From NCBI GenBank assembly GCA_026545765.1, contig CM048841.1:86968636-87032635 (forward strand): DNA of 64,000 bases. The letters run 5' to 3'. The translations under genes and the position numbers were made by a program. Positions 12,072 through 24,540 of this stretch are shown here, piece after piece. The DNA is from Plantago major. Lineage: Eukaryota > Streptophyta > Magnoliopsida > Lamiales > Plantaginaceae. Below the pieces are notes generated by a model. That model saw only the letters and a program-made list of their open reading frames with translations. It was not told where the DNA came from and did not search any database. Position 1 is the first letter of the stretch; every line of letters begins with the position of its first letter.

Positions 12072-15000
12072 ATGGCGTCTCTACCAGAATTCGCGGCTGA
12101 TTCCGTCTCAGCCTCCGGTCGCTCCGCCGTGCTCAGCCTCTCAACTCTGCGGCCGAAGATGAAATCCGACCCGGAAGGATATACAACTGAGTTATCGTTG
12201 ATTTACAACCAATTCAACTCATCTCTGGACCTCTTCCATCAGCAATCCGCAATGAGTTTCTCCTCGTTCAGCAGTGGGATTTCGGTTGATTCCAATGTGT
12301 CAAGTGACTTATCTGCTCGGGTTGAGTTTTTGGCACATGTGACGCCATTTTACCCTAAGGAGTTGGCTCAGTATCCGAATGAATTGCTCAATTTCTCAAT
12401 CTTCACCCAAGAATCTTCCTTCCGGTCTCAGAAAGACCGTTACGGAAGCTCTGAAGCTTCTCAGTAACCGAAAGGTAGCTACTTTACCTCTTTTTTTTTT
12501 TTTTTTTGGATTGTAATTTTGATTTATGTATGATTATGCGTGTTAATTGGAAGTGAAGTACTGGGAAAGGGCACTCTTTACTGTTTTTATGTATGATTTT
12601 GATTTATGTGAGATCATGCAAATTTAATTGGAAGTGAATTAATTGTTGAAAGTGTCAAGTTGAATGTTTCACCTCAATGCGGAATCAACAGTTAGATACA
12701 ATGGCATTTGTATTTTCCTAAAGATTTCTTGTATTGTAGATTATTGATATTGTGGAGATACTGGAGCTATGCAAGTTTGAAAAATAATTTTTTTTTTCGT
12801 TTTGGTTTTTGTATGATTATGCAAGTTAATTGAAAGTTAATCACTTTGAAATGGCGTTCTTAAATCTTTAGCTGTTTTCATGTTTTTTTTTTTAAATTAA
12901 TTTGTCTGAAAAGGAAATTTGGTATGTAATTCTAATTTATGTATGATTATGCAAGGTTAAGTGTTAATTTTGAAGTAAATTACTGGTTAAAAGTGCCTAG
13001 TTGAATGTTTCACCTCAATGCAGAATCAACAGTTAGGTACAATCGCATTTGTATTTTCCTAATGATTTCTTGTATTTTAGTTTATTGATATTGCGGACAT
13101 ACTGGAGCTATTCATGGAGCTACAGACTCTAGAGGATAAGGTGTTGAAAGACATGGCGTTTTCTCATGTTGTTGACAGTATTAAACGCATGAACCAGAAG
13201 CATAAAAATGATCCGAAAAATAAAGCACTTCAAACTATTTTGTTCCGGATGCTACAGGTATATTTCTTCTACTGCGATAGTTTATTAAAGCTGTTCCGTG
13301 GATCTTGAAGTTCTAATTTTGTTGTGTAATAGCAAGAGGATGAAGCAAAAGCAAAGCGTGCACTTATAACTCTATGTACTCTACACCGGAAGAGACTCTG
13401 GTTCGATGAAAGGACTGCAAATGCCATATGCCTGGCATGTTTTCACCCATCCCCACGGTCAGTTTGTTTGTATTTTTTTTTTTTTTTTTTGTTACTGGTT
13501 TACTTATTTTTATTTTTTCACAATGTTGTCAATCCCGGCGCGATCGCGCCCGAGAAAGACCTGTCCGCTACAGCTTTGCTGTAGCGGGAAATACTATCAT
13601 GAGCTGTCGGCGCCCGCGACAACTCCATGATCTCAGATCCCTTGAGCGCGATAGCCGGGGCAGTTAAGTCGCCCTAGAGGCGTCATTTAGAGGTAAATTC
13701 AATTTTACCCCCACTTAAAGAACAAAGGCCAACTATTTGCTTGCTTTTGTGTGTGTTTCGACTTTCGTTTATGACTTTGCTTTGTGTTATCATGTTATGT
13801 ATGAGACTTGCTTGTGTTATGACATTATGACTTATGTTATGTATGAGACTTATTTATTTCTTAGTTTACTTTGCTTGTCTTTACACTAATTTTAACTCAT
13901 CCTATATATTTTTTTATAAATTTTGCGTTTTTTTTTCCCTTCGCTATCCCGCCCGCGACCGCGATCCGCGATCCCGGTTTTTTGGGCCCTTTGACGCGAC
14001 GCGATTTGCGATTGACAACCTTGTTTTTTCAGCTCTAAAAACTCAAGTATACTTTAATAATATCAGGATCATGATTGCAACCTTGTCATTTCTACTTGAT
14101 TTTGAGAAGATTGAAGACGATGAAAGTGATGATTCCGACAGTGAAGATGAAGCAGAAAACCAATCGTCTCACGTAGCACTTAGTAAAGAAGCTATCTACA
14201 AGGTTCAATGCCCACTTTTCTCCTCTTCAGTTCCCATGCTTTATGTGGCCTCATGGCTTAATAATAAAGCATTCATAAAGTCTCTGTTGTTTCCATTTTG
14301 TCTGCAGAATTGCAGTCAACAGTTAAAAACTGCTGTTTTGTTTTATCATAATGTTGTAATCATAAAGTAGCCATTCCTTCTCCTTTCATGCAGGCAAGCC
14401 ATAAAGGCACAACATCCAGCAAAAAGAAAAAGAAGGCAAAACTACAGCGTGTTGCCGCGTAGCCTGAAGAGGCAGCAGCGGCTATCATCCGAAAAATTGC
14501 ACAAACTACAACTCACCACTAAACCATTTGAAAGATGCACAGGTTTGTCTTATAGTTTTTTTTATGTTGATTCGTTTTTCCTTCAAAGTGCATAAGGAAT
14601 ATGTGTCGGATTTCTGCTACAGGGCTTTGCTGAAAGGTTGTTTTCACGACTGCAAAACAATCCCCGTGAAAGGTTTGAGGTAAATTTTTTTTTCTTTTTC
14701 TTTTTGTAGTTGGTTCATAGTAATATCTTATTTCTTGGATCGTTGTTCAAAGATATTACTCTGCATCTGTTTTTCCTAGATATCCTGTTTTCCGTTCATG
14801 CAGGTTAAGATGATGCTGCTAAAAGTAATTGCCCGTACAATTGGCCTCCACCACTTAATTTTATGGAACTTCTATGAACACCTTAAGAACTATATTCAGG
14901 TACAAAGCAACTAAAATTCTCCTGAAGTAATGTTGAAGTGTGGTGCATCTAAGTTCCTTATATATGTTTTCCAGCCTCATCAAAGAGATGTAACACAGCT

Positions 15001-17198
15001 ACTTGCTGCAGCTGTTCAAGCATGCCATGACATGGTAACAATTCTTCTTTCAGTTTTTCTCTCCTTCAGTGCCAGATGTAGTCAAATGTCTGGCTAGTTG
15101 GGCCCTCGAAGAGATATTCCCACTTAGTCCTTGCGTTTATTATGTACTAGGTACCTCCGGAAGCAGTTGAATCACTATTTAAACAAGTAGTCAACGAGTT
15201 TGTTAACGACAAATCTCGACCAGAGTACTCATTTACACTCTCTCCCCACAGCTCTGGTAAATGCTTATGTAATTTCTTGTCACTGAGACTGTCTTCTCCA
15301 GGCCATTTCTGTTGGACTAAATGTAGTACGAGAAATATGCCTTCGCATGCCTCTGGTACACTCCCCAATAATCTTACATATACTTCTTTTTCTGCTCCTA
15401 TATGCCATAGTAGTTGAATTAATTTTTACAACTTGCTTTCAGTTGATGACTGAAGAACTGTTGCAAGAACTTGTCTTATATAGAAAATCTCATGAGAAAG
15501 CTGTTTCGGCATCTGCACGTTCACTTCTCACTTTATTCAGAGAGGTAAGTGCATCTCCGTTGTTTGCTTTTCAGAAATCACATTCTTATTATACTCAATT
15601 AATGTAGATTTAAGGTCGATAAAATTTTCATAACCTGCACAATGGAAATGAGAATATAATACTAACATTTGTTGAAATTATATTTATTCACATGACTTCA
15701 GTTTCCATTTACACGATTCAAAAAATTATCACAGTTCGTTTCTGGCAATGGTGCACATCCTATATGTAGAGTTGATATCCCTTTTATTTTCTTTATTTTT
15801 TTTATAAATTCAGAGTCATTGATGGGGTTATTTGCAGATTTGCCCATCACTACTGGCCAAGAAGGATAGAGGGAGGCCTGCTGACCCGAAAGCAAGACCA
15901 AAGCCTTGGTGAGGTGCATGTTGATAGCTCTGTCCCTGGACTTGAATTGTTGGAAGAGGGCGATGATGAGAATGAAGATGAGGATTCAGATGGTGCCTCA
16001 TCAGATGATGATAATCAAGACTCTGATGATGTTGGCCCTATTGAAGTGGATGCTGCTTTTGAACTTGAATCTGTTCCTGATATGGATGATGAAAGTGGTG
16101 CGAGCAGTGAGGATGATGAAGTGCCAGTGTCTGATGAAGATGAATATGGTGATGATGGTGATATGAGCGATGAAGACAAGAATGACTCGGAGGAGGAACT
16201 TGAGGATTCTTCTGATAAAAAAGCAAAATCAGTGAAAAGGAAGTTTTCTGATTTTGAGGACAAATTGATGCTGCTAGTGTAAGTCTCCGTGCCTTGAAAA
16301 GAATGGTGGGAGCACCTGCTAATCAATCTTGGATCAAATAATGATGGCATTCTTTCTAACGAGGACTTCCGACGAATAAAAGAACTGAAGGTTTGTATCT
16401 ATTTAATTTTCAACCAGCATTCATAGAGATCTTCTGCATGTTCTGTTGTGGAGATTGCATCATCATAATATTCGGTTTACCTTTATCTCAGGCTAAGAAG
16501 GAGGCAAATACTGTCTTGGCAAAGCATGGTTTCAAGGTTCCAAGCTCAGACCAACTTAGCACCAAGAGAGTTGATGCTGCTTAAGCTTGAGGTAAGTCAT
16601 GTGTCTAAACCTCGACATAAAATGATTGCAAGTTACTATGTATCTTTTGTGGAATGGTTATAGTTTTGTCAGTTTACAGTGTTAGTTTTATTGTTTTCAT
16701 TTTCCTCTAATTCGCAATTGCACTATTTGTTCTTTTAAAGGGTGTGATTAATTTCTGTTGCATGCCAGGCAAACATAAAGAAGAAGTTCACTAAGGATGA
16801 AAAACTTGCATTAATGAGAGCAAGCAGGGAGGAAAGAGGGAAATACCAAGCCCGGACTGCAATTAAACAGAAAAAGGTAAACATTAAGTTGGGAAGTATA
16901 ACCATCTTACCGATGTCAACTTGCAAATCTTAATCTTAGTATCGATTAATCTGTACTAGATAAATGATGGTTTGTATAAACAGTTGAAGATGCGCATTGC
17001 ATATTTAAATGATGATCTAATTTTTCTTTATTTCAATGTAAACAGACTGGTGGTACAAGCAATCGGCAAAAGGAGCACAAGAAAGCTATGCCCCTAGCTG
17101 CTAAACGATCCAAAATAGCAAAAACTCGAATAGAGAGGAAGAAACAACACAGGCGAGCTAGCACACAATTCCGTGGGAGGAAAGCATGGAAGAGTTGA
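12072..17198 (+). CDS. SDA1: SDA1 homologue, 60S ribosome biogenesis factor
   Basis: SDA1 is a conserved nucleolar protein needed for 60S subunit maturation and export. I chose the ATG at 12072 (MASLPEFAADSVSASGRS). The exons read: 12072-12474, 13081-13257 (FIDIADILELFMELQTLEDK), 13333-13457, 14067-14202 (acidic DDESDDSDSEDE), 14394-14542 (KKKKKAKLQR), 14623-14679, 14814-14899 (LLKVIARTIGLHHL), 14975-15034, from 15151 to about 15227, 15302-15355, 15443-15544, 15838-16390 (ICPSLLAKKDRGRPADPKAR, then a long Asp/Glu tract), 16492-16591, 16769-16876, and 17046-17198 with a basic tail ending FRGRKAWKS. The whole family sequence is present in order. Small frame breaks occur near 12405-12430, 14455-14510, 15228, 15905, 16268, 16330 and 16581. 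Neighbouring genes show the same, so I favour sequence errors over a dead gene. It is tail to tail with the ORP gene. Confidence 0.92.
12510..13115 (+). repeat. Partial tandem duplication in SDA1 intron 1
   Basis: A block at about 12640-12770 recurs at about 12985-13110. Both contain GAATGTTTCACCTCAATGC, ATCAACAGTTAG, GCATTTGTATTTTCCTAA and GATTTCTTGTATT, then a splice acceptor and the first bases of exon 2 (TTATTGATATTG..GACATACTGGAGCTA). The upstream copy decays after about 35 bases of exon. Related TTTATGTATGATTATGC stretches at about 12515, 12580, 12810 and 12935 suggest older rounds of duplication. Confidence 0.75.
13521..14023. mobile_element. Non-autonomous hAT-type element in SDA1 intron 3
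   Basis: The ends CAATGTTGTCAATC and, on the other strand, CAAGGTTGTCAATC match at 13 of 14 positions. A perfect 8-bp target duplication, TTTTTTCA, flanks them (13513-13520 and 14024-14031). Eight-base duplications and CA-starting ends are typical of hAT. Subterminal regions are strikingly GC-rich with CGCGATCGCG-like words, in contrast to the AT-rich intron. The 503-bp body has no transposase. Intron borders (donor at 13458, acceptor before 14067) are intact around it. Confidence 0.85.
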
Positions 17199-17958
17199 TT
17201 TGGTTTTGCAATCTATCCAGTCATTTTTCATTTTTGTTTTTTTACTTCATTTTGGAAAATAATTTAATTTTCCCATCTGGATTTCGCAGTGTCTTAAGTT
17301 GATTTTTTTACCTAGGCAGTAAAAATGTCGTTCATTGTAAACGAGACAATGTGACAACCGACGAGTACCCAAGAATTCCTTAATTTTGCTTCCATTTAGA
17401 TCTTGTATGAGTTGGTAAACAATAGTAGTGTTTGGCATCACCGATTCTCCCTAGAGCTTCTTGGTTTCAATGTTGGTGCAGATCAATCTTAATCGGAGCT
17501 TTGTGTTGACTTGGTTCTTACAGAAATGTTTTCCATTCTACACTAATGTTTGAAATTAAGTTGGTTGTACGAGCTCAGACCCTTTCAACATAATTCGAAC
17601 GAAAATAATTTTCATACAAGTGAAAGAGGATGGTGTGGCAATGCCCGAATTAATTCTGGGCTTTTTTTTACAGTCTTAATATACATAAGAGATAAATAAC
17701 CTAGGCTCACCCAATGGTTGTCACTAAAATCAAATGACCTAATTGCCATAAAAATTTACATAATCGATACATAATAAGCCGATAAAGCCATCTTTTGCTT
17801 AAATTGGCATAATTAAATTCAACAGAATAACTGCCCTCGAAATCAATCTGTCCAGTGATACCATGCCATTCACTCAAGTTTCTTATTTGCTTTCCTCATA
17901 GAAGCCATAAGTTCTTGGCTGTTGAGTCGATTAAAGTGTGGAAATGGGTTGAGTTACT
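17199..17958. other. Convergent 3' ends of SDA1 and ORP genes
   Basis: The 760-bp gap between the two stop codons should hold both 3' UTRs. I see AT-rich sequence and no separate gene. Confidence 0.6.
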
Positions 17959-18517
17959 CTAGGGCATACGGAAGGAAGCTTGTTCTTCTGCAACATAGGT
18001 AGGGAACTCACATGGCTGCCCGAATATATCAGGGATACCGTCCCAATTATGTTTCTCCCTAGCTTCCCAATATCCACCCATGTAGCAGTAGCAACCATCC
18101 TCGTCTTTCTTAAACCATTTTGGTTGCCACCCTCTATCTTGCAACCTCCTTGCCTGCACAAAGAAAGCAGTAATTCAGTACAAGCCATATTCTTGTCTGC
18201 GTGCAAATTGTAATGCAACTTCTTTCACAGAATTCTTGAAAAATGATTAAAGACAATAAAAAGATCGAAAAACTTTGGTACGTGTATGCATGAGTTGAGT
18301 AGAATAGTGACACTTTACATTGGCTGGGATGAAAATATTGCTATTTCTTGAATTGAGAATTAGTTTTTCGGACTACCAAAAGGGCAAAAAGTACCAAGTA
18401 GAATCATCCGTCCTGCAGAAAGCTTCTATGTTACCTCTTAATGTTCTCTTCTCTCTTTTTTTTGGCAAGTACCAAGAATAGTCCGTCCCGTAGAATTGGT
18501 TGTTGGTTCTTTTATTC

Positions 18518-18578
<61 letters not shown>

Positions 18579-21500
18579 TTATTTTATTTTTTTGACAAAA
18601 ACAGAAGGTGGAAGATTTCCATGTCAAATGTTGAATCTATGTGGCCGAAGGAGTATATGTTTCGGCTGAAGTTCATTGACACAACTCTGGCAGAAAAATC
18701 CAAAGCCTTCTTGTAGCAACTGATATGTGAAGTTCACATCATGAGCTAAGTGAAAGCACCAAGGAACAAGGTAGAAAACCAAATCAAGAGAAATAAATAA
18801 TATCCACTATAATTTTCCCAGATTTTTTAATATATCATTTCTAGGGGGAAAAAAGATTGTGTGAACAAGTAGAAAGGTGTCTCCAGGACGGACAACTCAG
18901 CAAGGGTAGGCTATTACTGCTAGGACAATGTTAAAGTGCACGAGCAAATTTCTAATGAAAAAGAGTGGAAAACTATCTAGCTGAACATATTATATATATA
19001 TATACCTGTCTCTGCAACTGTTCAAGTCTAAGCTTCTCTGCATTAGCTAGTTCATATTCTCCATTCTCTAAATGCCTTTGATCAGGTCTCAACCTTGAGT
19101 CTGTTGGTGGCAGTTGTTGCTGTAAACCAGGTGTCAATTCATTTAGCGATATTGCAAATGGTGTGAGATTATATCTCGTCTTGGGATTAGATTTATCTCT
19201 TTCCCAAAGTAAAACAGCTTCTGTCATAGGATCATATCCTTTCGGCTTTGTAGTAGGATCTCCCATCACATAATACATTGCTTCATCCCACTTCCCCAAC
19301 AAAACGGCCACCTTTTCTCCAGTTCTGTTGTCTTGCACAAAACCCTGAATCTGTTTCGAGAAACAAGCACATATAAATGTAGAGTAAATCAAGATAACCA
19401 GGAAACTTAGAAAGAATCTGTAATACCAATTTTTTTACCTACCTGATGTGGATTTCGGTCTATGATGGACTGCTCCTTAAATTTAAGCTTGCATGAATAA
19501 GTACCACTTCCTTTGATCCGCATGGTACCATAATGATCACAGTAGATTTTACCAATGATGATATTGTATATAGAAGTCGTGACCTTGCTCCATTGGAATG
19601 TCTCCCCATCTTCAAACTGCAGGGTGAGAACACCCACGGGATCCAGCTGGATAGAACGTCCCCAGAATTTGCCCTTGAGATTTGAATCATTAGAACTTCC
19701 AACCTCTGCCCTCACAATGACAAGCAACAACCATTGGATGATGACTAACCTGAAAAGCATAGATAAAGATAAGACTGAGCAGCACTTTCATTAGGACAAA
19801 TAGTAGTACTACATAGAATGAGCATTTTGGATTCATACCAATCACAGGAAGTGTATGATTTGAAGAGAATGAGAACCGATCCACAATGAAAAGAAAAAAA
19901 CAGAACTTAATTTTTCCAGATAGAAAGAAACCTTTTCAGAAAAGAATCGTACTCCCTTATCAGGATAGTCAGCCTCGTAGGTTTCCCCAAGGAGAGGATT
20001 AAAAGGTTTGCACTGTCGGCCTTCTGTAGATGCATAGCCAGACACTGCAAAAGCTGCTATATGTAGAATTCTCATCAAATCATTTCCCTGCAGAAAGCAC
20101 ACACTGTTACTCATTTTAGAGTTCAAATTCACTCTCCACGTAAAAATTAGAAGTTGAAACTTACAATGATCCTTGTGTATATTGATGAATATTATTATTG
20201 ACAGGAGGAGAAATGAGGCAATAGGATATGAGAGGAGATCTTTGTACAGCAGGATAGTAAAACAGTGAACTACAAGTTGAATGGTCTAGGAAAAACAAGG
20301 CCTGAGATAAATGGAACTAGTTTCGTGTTAGTCAAATAACCACAAAGTCAAACAGCAATTCAGAAATTGGCACAGCGGTCCAGACCATGTAAGATCCCCC
20401 CATAACAGACCCCAGTAATAGGACCGAGCATGCCTAAGATAATTACAACAGGCAAGCATGTAGACCAGGTTCAGCACAACTTGACCCTTATGGAATGATT
20501 GGATGTCCTAGCAAGACTACCTCTCTAACCTGCAAGGTATCTAAAACTCTGTCGACATGCCTACAGTGAACTTTATTTAGTCATTTAAGGGTCTTGCTGT
20601 TGCTTGTAGGACTCTAATTATTGTTGCCAATTCGAGTTAAACCAGTGTCCTTAAACTGATCTGGCGCCTAAACCAAGGGTATTCCATGCATTAAAATATT
20701 TTTTTTGTCGAAATAATACCCGTATGGAAAACAAAGATACTGCTAGGCCAACTATACATTATAAGAAAAATTATGAACTATAACAACCTTCTGGCTCAAT
20801 ATGTTCTGTACAATTCCAGTCAAACCCACAGGTTGAATCAGCTAGTTAAAGAGAAGGAAACAAGTAATAACCTTTTTTAATTAACAATCATTGGTCACTA
20901 AATAGAAGCACAAAAAACTACTACGACAAATGTACAAGCAACTAATAAATAATGTTGTTTCTGGTTTCTGTTGCAAACACCACACAAAACAAAAATAGTG
21001 AACAAGCCACAAATTACCTGAGTTGTTTCTGTTTAGCAGATATTTATCCGACAAATAACCGAAAAAGTGCAAAGAGAATGAGGATCTTACTTGTTTTCCC
21101 CATTCCAATGCTCGGTCAACAAGGTAAGAGTACTCCAAATCCTCAAAGCACTTCTGGAGTGAAGACAGGGGCTCGTTAAAGTAAACAGGAAGGCAAACAC
21201 CTGACAGGTCCTTGCCGATGTTGTCCTTGATTATTGACCAGAGCCCAATTGGCTTTTCTTTTTCCTTTGGTTCGGGCAAATTATCCCTCCTCTTGACATA
21301 TGGGAACTCAACAGTCTTTATTTCCATTCTGGAATCTCTCAAAAGACCAGAAAATGAAGATTCATTCTCACCAGCCCATGGGCTATAACCATATATTGGA
21401 TTATCTCTACTTCGATATGAAGCACTCCTTAGAGATTCGGCAGACAAAAAGTCATTAGTGTCAAAAAAAGCCCCTTCATCTTCATCTGTTTCACCATCTA

Positions 21501-24136
21501 CTCCGTATCGGCTGTCGTGATCAGCATCAGAGTCACTTCCACTGCCTTCTGACAGGACCGAGTAAAAATCTGAAATAGTTTGAAATAAATTAATTTGTCC
21601 ACTACAGTTATCTGAAATAACCAGCATAGTTCAATGAAGAAACACATCATATGAACCATTATCTCATGATATGAGACAAAAAAGCAATTCTAGCATGGAT
21701 GCTTAACTGACCGCTAAACCTTCTGTTTCCTTGTCCACAGTATGAGTCTCGTCCTTTTGTTTCATCGACTACAGTTGTTTCCAGTTCAATCTTCTCTGTC
21801 TGTGAAATAACAAGCAATTGGTGTCAAATCCTAAACTACATTAATCCATGAACGAGGAAAAAAATGGATTTGGGATGTATATCGATACCATGTGACAAGA
21901 AATCAGGTAGATAGATCAAATCAAAAGAATCCATCCAGCAAAGTTAAGGTACATATGAGTAACCATCATATTATACACCTCCGCTTTGGTAACACCCAAT
22001 CACATAAAAGAAATTGCTTAGAGACTCGAAATATTTAAGAATAAAGTGAGAGCCACAACTTTAAGAGACAATGCCTTATAAGTTAACCACACAATAATTC
22101 ATCTGGCAGGCCATTCAGATCATCGAATTCAGAAATTCAAAATTCACATCATCTTTGTCATAAGCAAATGATAATCAACTCTAATTAAAAGAAGAGAAGT
22201 ATTTACACCTCAATGCTTTGTAGATGGTTCTTATATTTCTAATAATAATAATATTACACACTATATGATTAGAACAACTACAATAGCAAAAAGGATGGAA
22301 ATATGAACCTCCAGTCTTCTTAATGTATCCAGAAGCAAGATGTGTTTGAGTTGAAGAGTCTTTAACTGATTCTGCATCTCAGCAAATTCATTGAGCATTA
22401 TACACTCACAGTCGTTCACTACTGCTTCACCTATATTCTCCTGGATTAATCTTGAACGAAGCTTCTCTGTGGAAACAACAAATTCTTCAGCAGGTGCCAA
22501 GTCACTGCTCGTAAATAGTCTAGGGAATTTATCTTTTGCAACTATAAGTGACTCAATCCATGAAGCCCTATCCTCCCTGGATTGTAGCATAAATGCAGAG
22601 TTTTTGTTCCTGTGAATATGGAGAGCCTTTTGTCATCTGACTTGCTTGCTCGAACAGAAGACACCTGCTCAATTACGATCTGAAGCCGATCAGACTAGTG
22701 TCGTGTAAATATTAACAAGTCTACATTAATATGAGCTAACAGAGTATCAGATTCAAGCTAGATATCTAGTCATAATTGTGGAACTAAACTATGCAAACAC
22801 TACTAAATTGAACTATTAACAGTATCTCAGAAACCATATGAATATGGAAAAAATTTGCCCGCATCACTTTAACAGTGTACCAAGCACATAGAGATTATGT
22901 GAAGCACCAACCACGGCCCACATTTTGTTTCAAAATAACCAAAAGGTGGCTCAATGAAAGCAGGCATTTACATCCTCAACAACCATTCCGTCACTTCATA
23001 AGCATTAATAAAATATCCAGCACTAACCTCTACTCAAAATGGTGCAACAACTAATGATTAGCTTACTCATCTATACTTGAGATGAATTACCATAATTGGG
23101 ATTTGTGAGCTTAACAAACCCATAGCAAGCAAAAACATGGAATATGCAAATTGAGTCTACAAACCTGAATCATATCACATTCAGACTATCAACTTCACTC
23201 GAAAATTCCCAACTCCCGTAATCTATAGTTAATAAGAACCAAAGAGCCCATATATGATATGTAGGAGTCCTAAAATGAGACATATGAGAGGATAAGTCAT
23301 AGCATACAAACTATTGTTGCACTAGACATTCTCCAACAATGCCCTCACTACCTTCTATTTTAAGGCTATTGCAACTAAGATATCCATCTGAAGGCAGCTT
23401 CCCATTTACTGCCATGGTATTAACAATGGCAGAACACAAGATCTCAATTCTCAAATAGCATTGTGTATGCACTGATAAATGCAGATATGCAAGAGGAGGA
23501 AAACATTTATATGTTCATCAGCAATATATACATACATAGAAAGGAAGCAGGTGGCATAACACAACAAATCCATAAATTGAAATCCAAACAAGACAATAAA
23601 TGAATCAATCAACCAACCAACAGACCGACCTTCAAATGTATCTCACCAAACGGCTTCCCCCTCTTCCCGGAACCGAATCCATTCGACAAAACCGCCCCAT
23701 TCCCTCTAAAACTCATCCCATTACCACTCCCTTTCCTCATATACCTCCAGCTCTCCTCCCCAATCACCCTCACACCCTTCTCCCTCCCCCGGCTCACCGC
23801 AACCTTATCGGGGCCGTGCACCTTATAGTAAGACAAAACCCCATCCTCCAACACAAACCACCTCTCCCTCCACCCTTTCCCATAATTCACCCACTTATAC
23901 AAAATCCCAACCACACTCTTCACCTCATCCTGACCTTTCTCCCCCATCACCTCCCCATTCGAGAAGCTCGGCCTCGAGTTGAAACTCACCGGCCTCGAAA
24001 TCGAAAGGCTGTCACCATCCCCAGCATCATTTCTACAGTCTGCGACGAGCTGCTGCTCGTGACCAAGCGTCTGAGGCTTAACCACAGCTCGATCCTTCTC
24101 CACCGACACCGGAGCAATGCAGCAGAGAGGATTCAT
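17959..24136 (-). CDS. ORP1: Oxysterol-binding protein-related protein 1-like (PH + ORD)
   Basis: ORPs carry sterols or phosphoinositides between membranes. The start is [16 protein letters not shown] at 24136, typical of plant ORP1. Eight exons in gene order: 23630-24136, 22309-22664, 21712-21799, 21091-21569, 19932-20087, 19443-19749, 19006-19350 and 17959-18153. A PH domain begins near residue 75 ([20 protein letters not shown]). A coiled-coil-like stretch ([34 protein letters not shown]) and an acidic Ser-rich linker follow. The lipid-binding domain comes next, with [40 protein letters not shown] and the OSBP fingerprint SEKVSHHP across the exon 5/6 junction. The protein ends in [20 protein letters not shown]. 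Two single-site frame breaks (about 22585 in the PH domain and 19684 after GRGWKF) have no family precedent and look like sequence errors. Confidence 0.93.
18518..18577. repeat. TTA trinucleotide microsatellite in ORP intron 7
   Basis: About 20 uninterrupted TTA units lie between exons 7 and 8 of the ORP gene. This is the longest simple repeat in the window. Confidence 0.9.
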
Positions 24137-24540
24137 GTCCGATCTCCGGTGAGAGAGAATGTGACATAAAAAAAATGGGATAGTAGGTGAATTGGAAGTA
24201 GGAATTAGCTTAGCTTAGCTAGGGATCGGGTGTAAATAGACAAGGGGCAGAGTAGTGTGTGTATAGGTGAGAAGAGAGTTGCAGTAGATCCATTAAAGTA
24301 AAATTAATGGAGAGGTACTAGTGAGGTTAAGCATGGAAAACGAACATAAATGCAGCAGCAGCAGCAGCATATAATAATAACAAGTGTGGAATGCCAATCG
24401 TTCTCTTTTCAATTTATTTTGATTTGATGGTGGAGAAGAAGAAGAAGAAAAAAGTAGAACTAGAGAGAGAGATTTTAATTTGTATTGAATTAGTTAGCAG
24501 GAAGGAAATAGCAGAGCACTTTGGGGACAGCTAACGTGCT
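24137..24540 (-). promoter_or_regulatory. Presumed 5' UTR and proximal promoter of ORP gene
   Basis: This lies directly upstream of the ORP start codon. It contains short GCA (24354-24369) and GAA (24437-24450) runs and GA/CT-rich sequence of the kind common in plant 5' leaders. No TATA box is evident. The role is inferred from position. Confidence 0.4.

Noticed and set aside
15914-16282. Long acidic plus-strand frame as a gene of its own
   Set aside because: It is the Asp/Glu-rich part of SDA1 exon 12; flanking sequence continues the SDA1 family.
23600-24169. 189-codon plus-strand frame, Pro/His-rich
   Set aside because: It is the antisense shadow of ORP exon 1, whose minus-strand frame encodes a clear PH domain.
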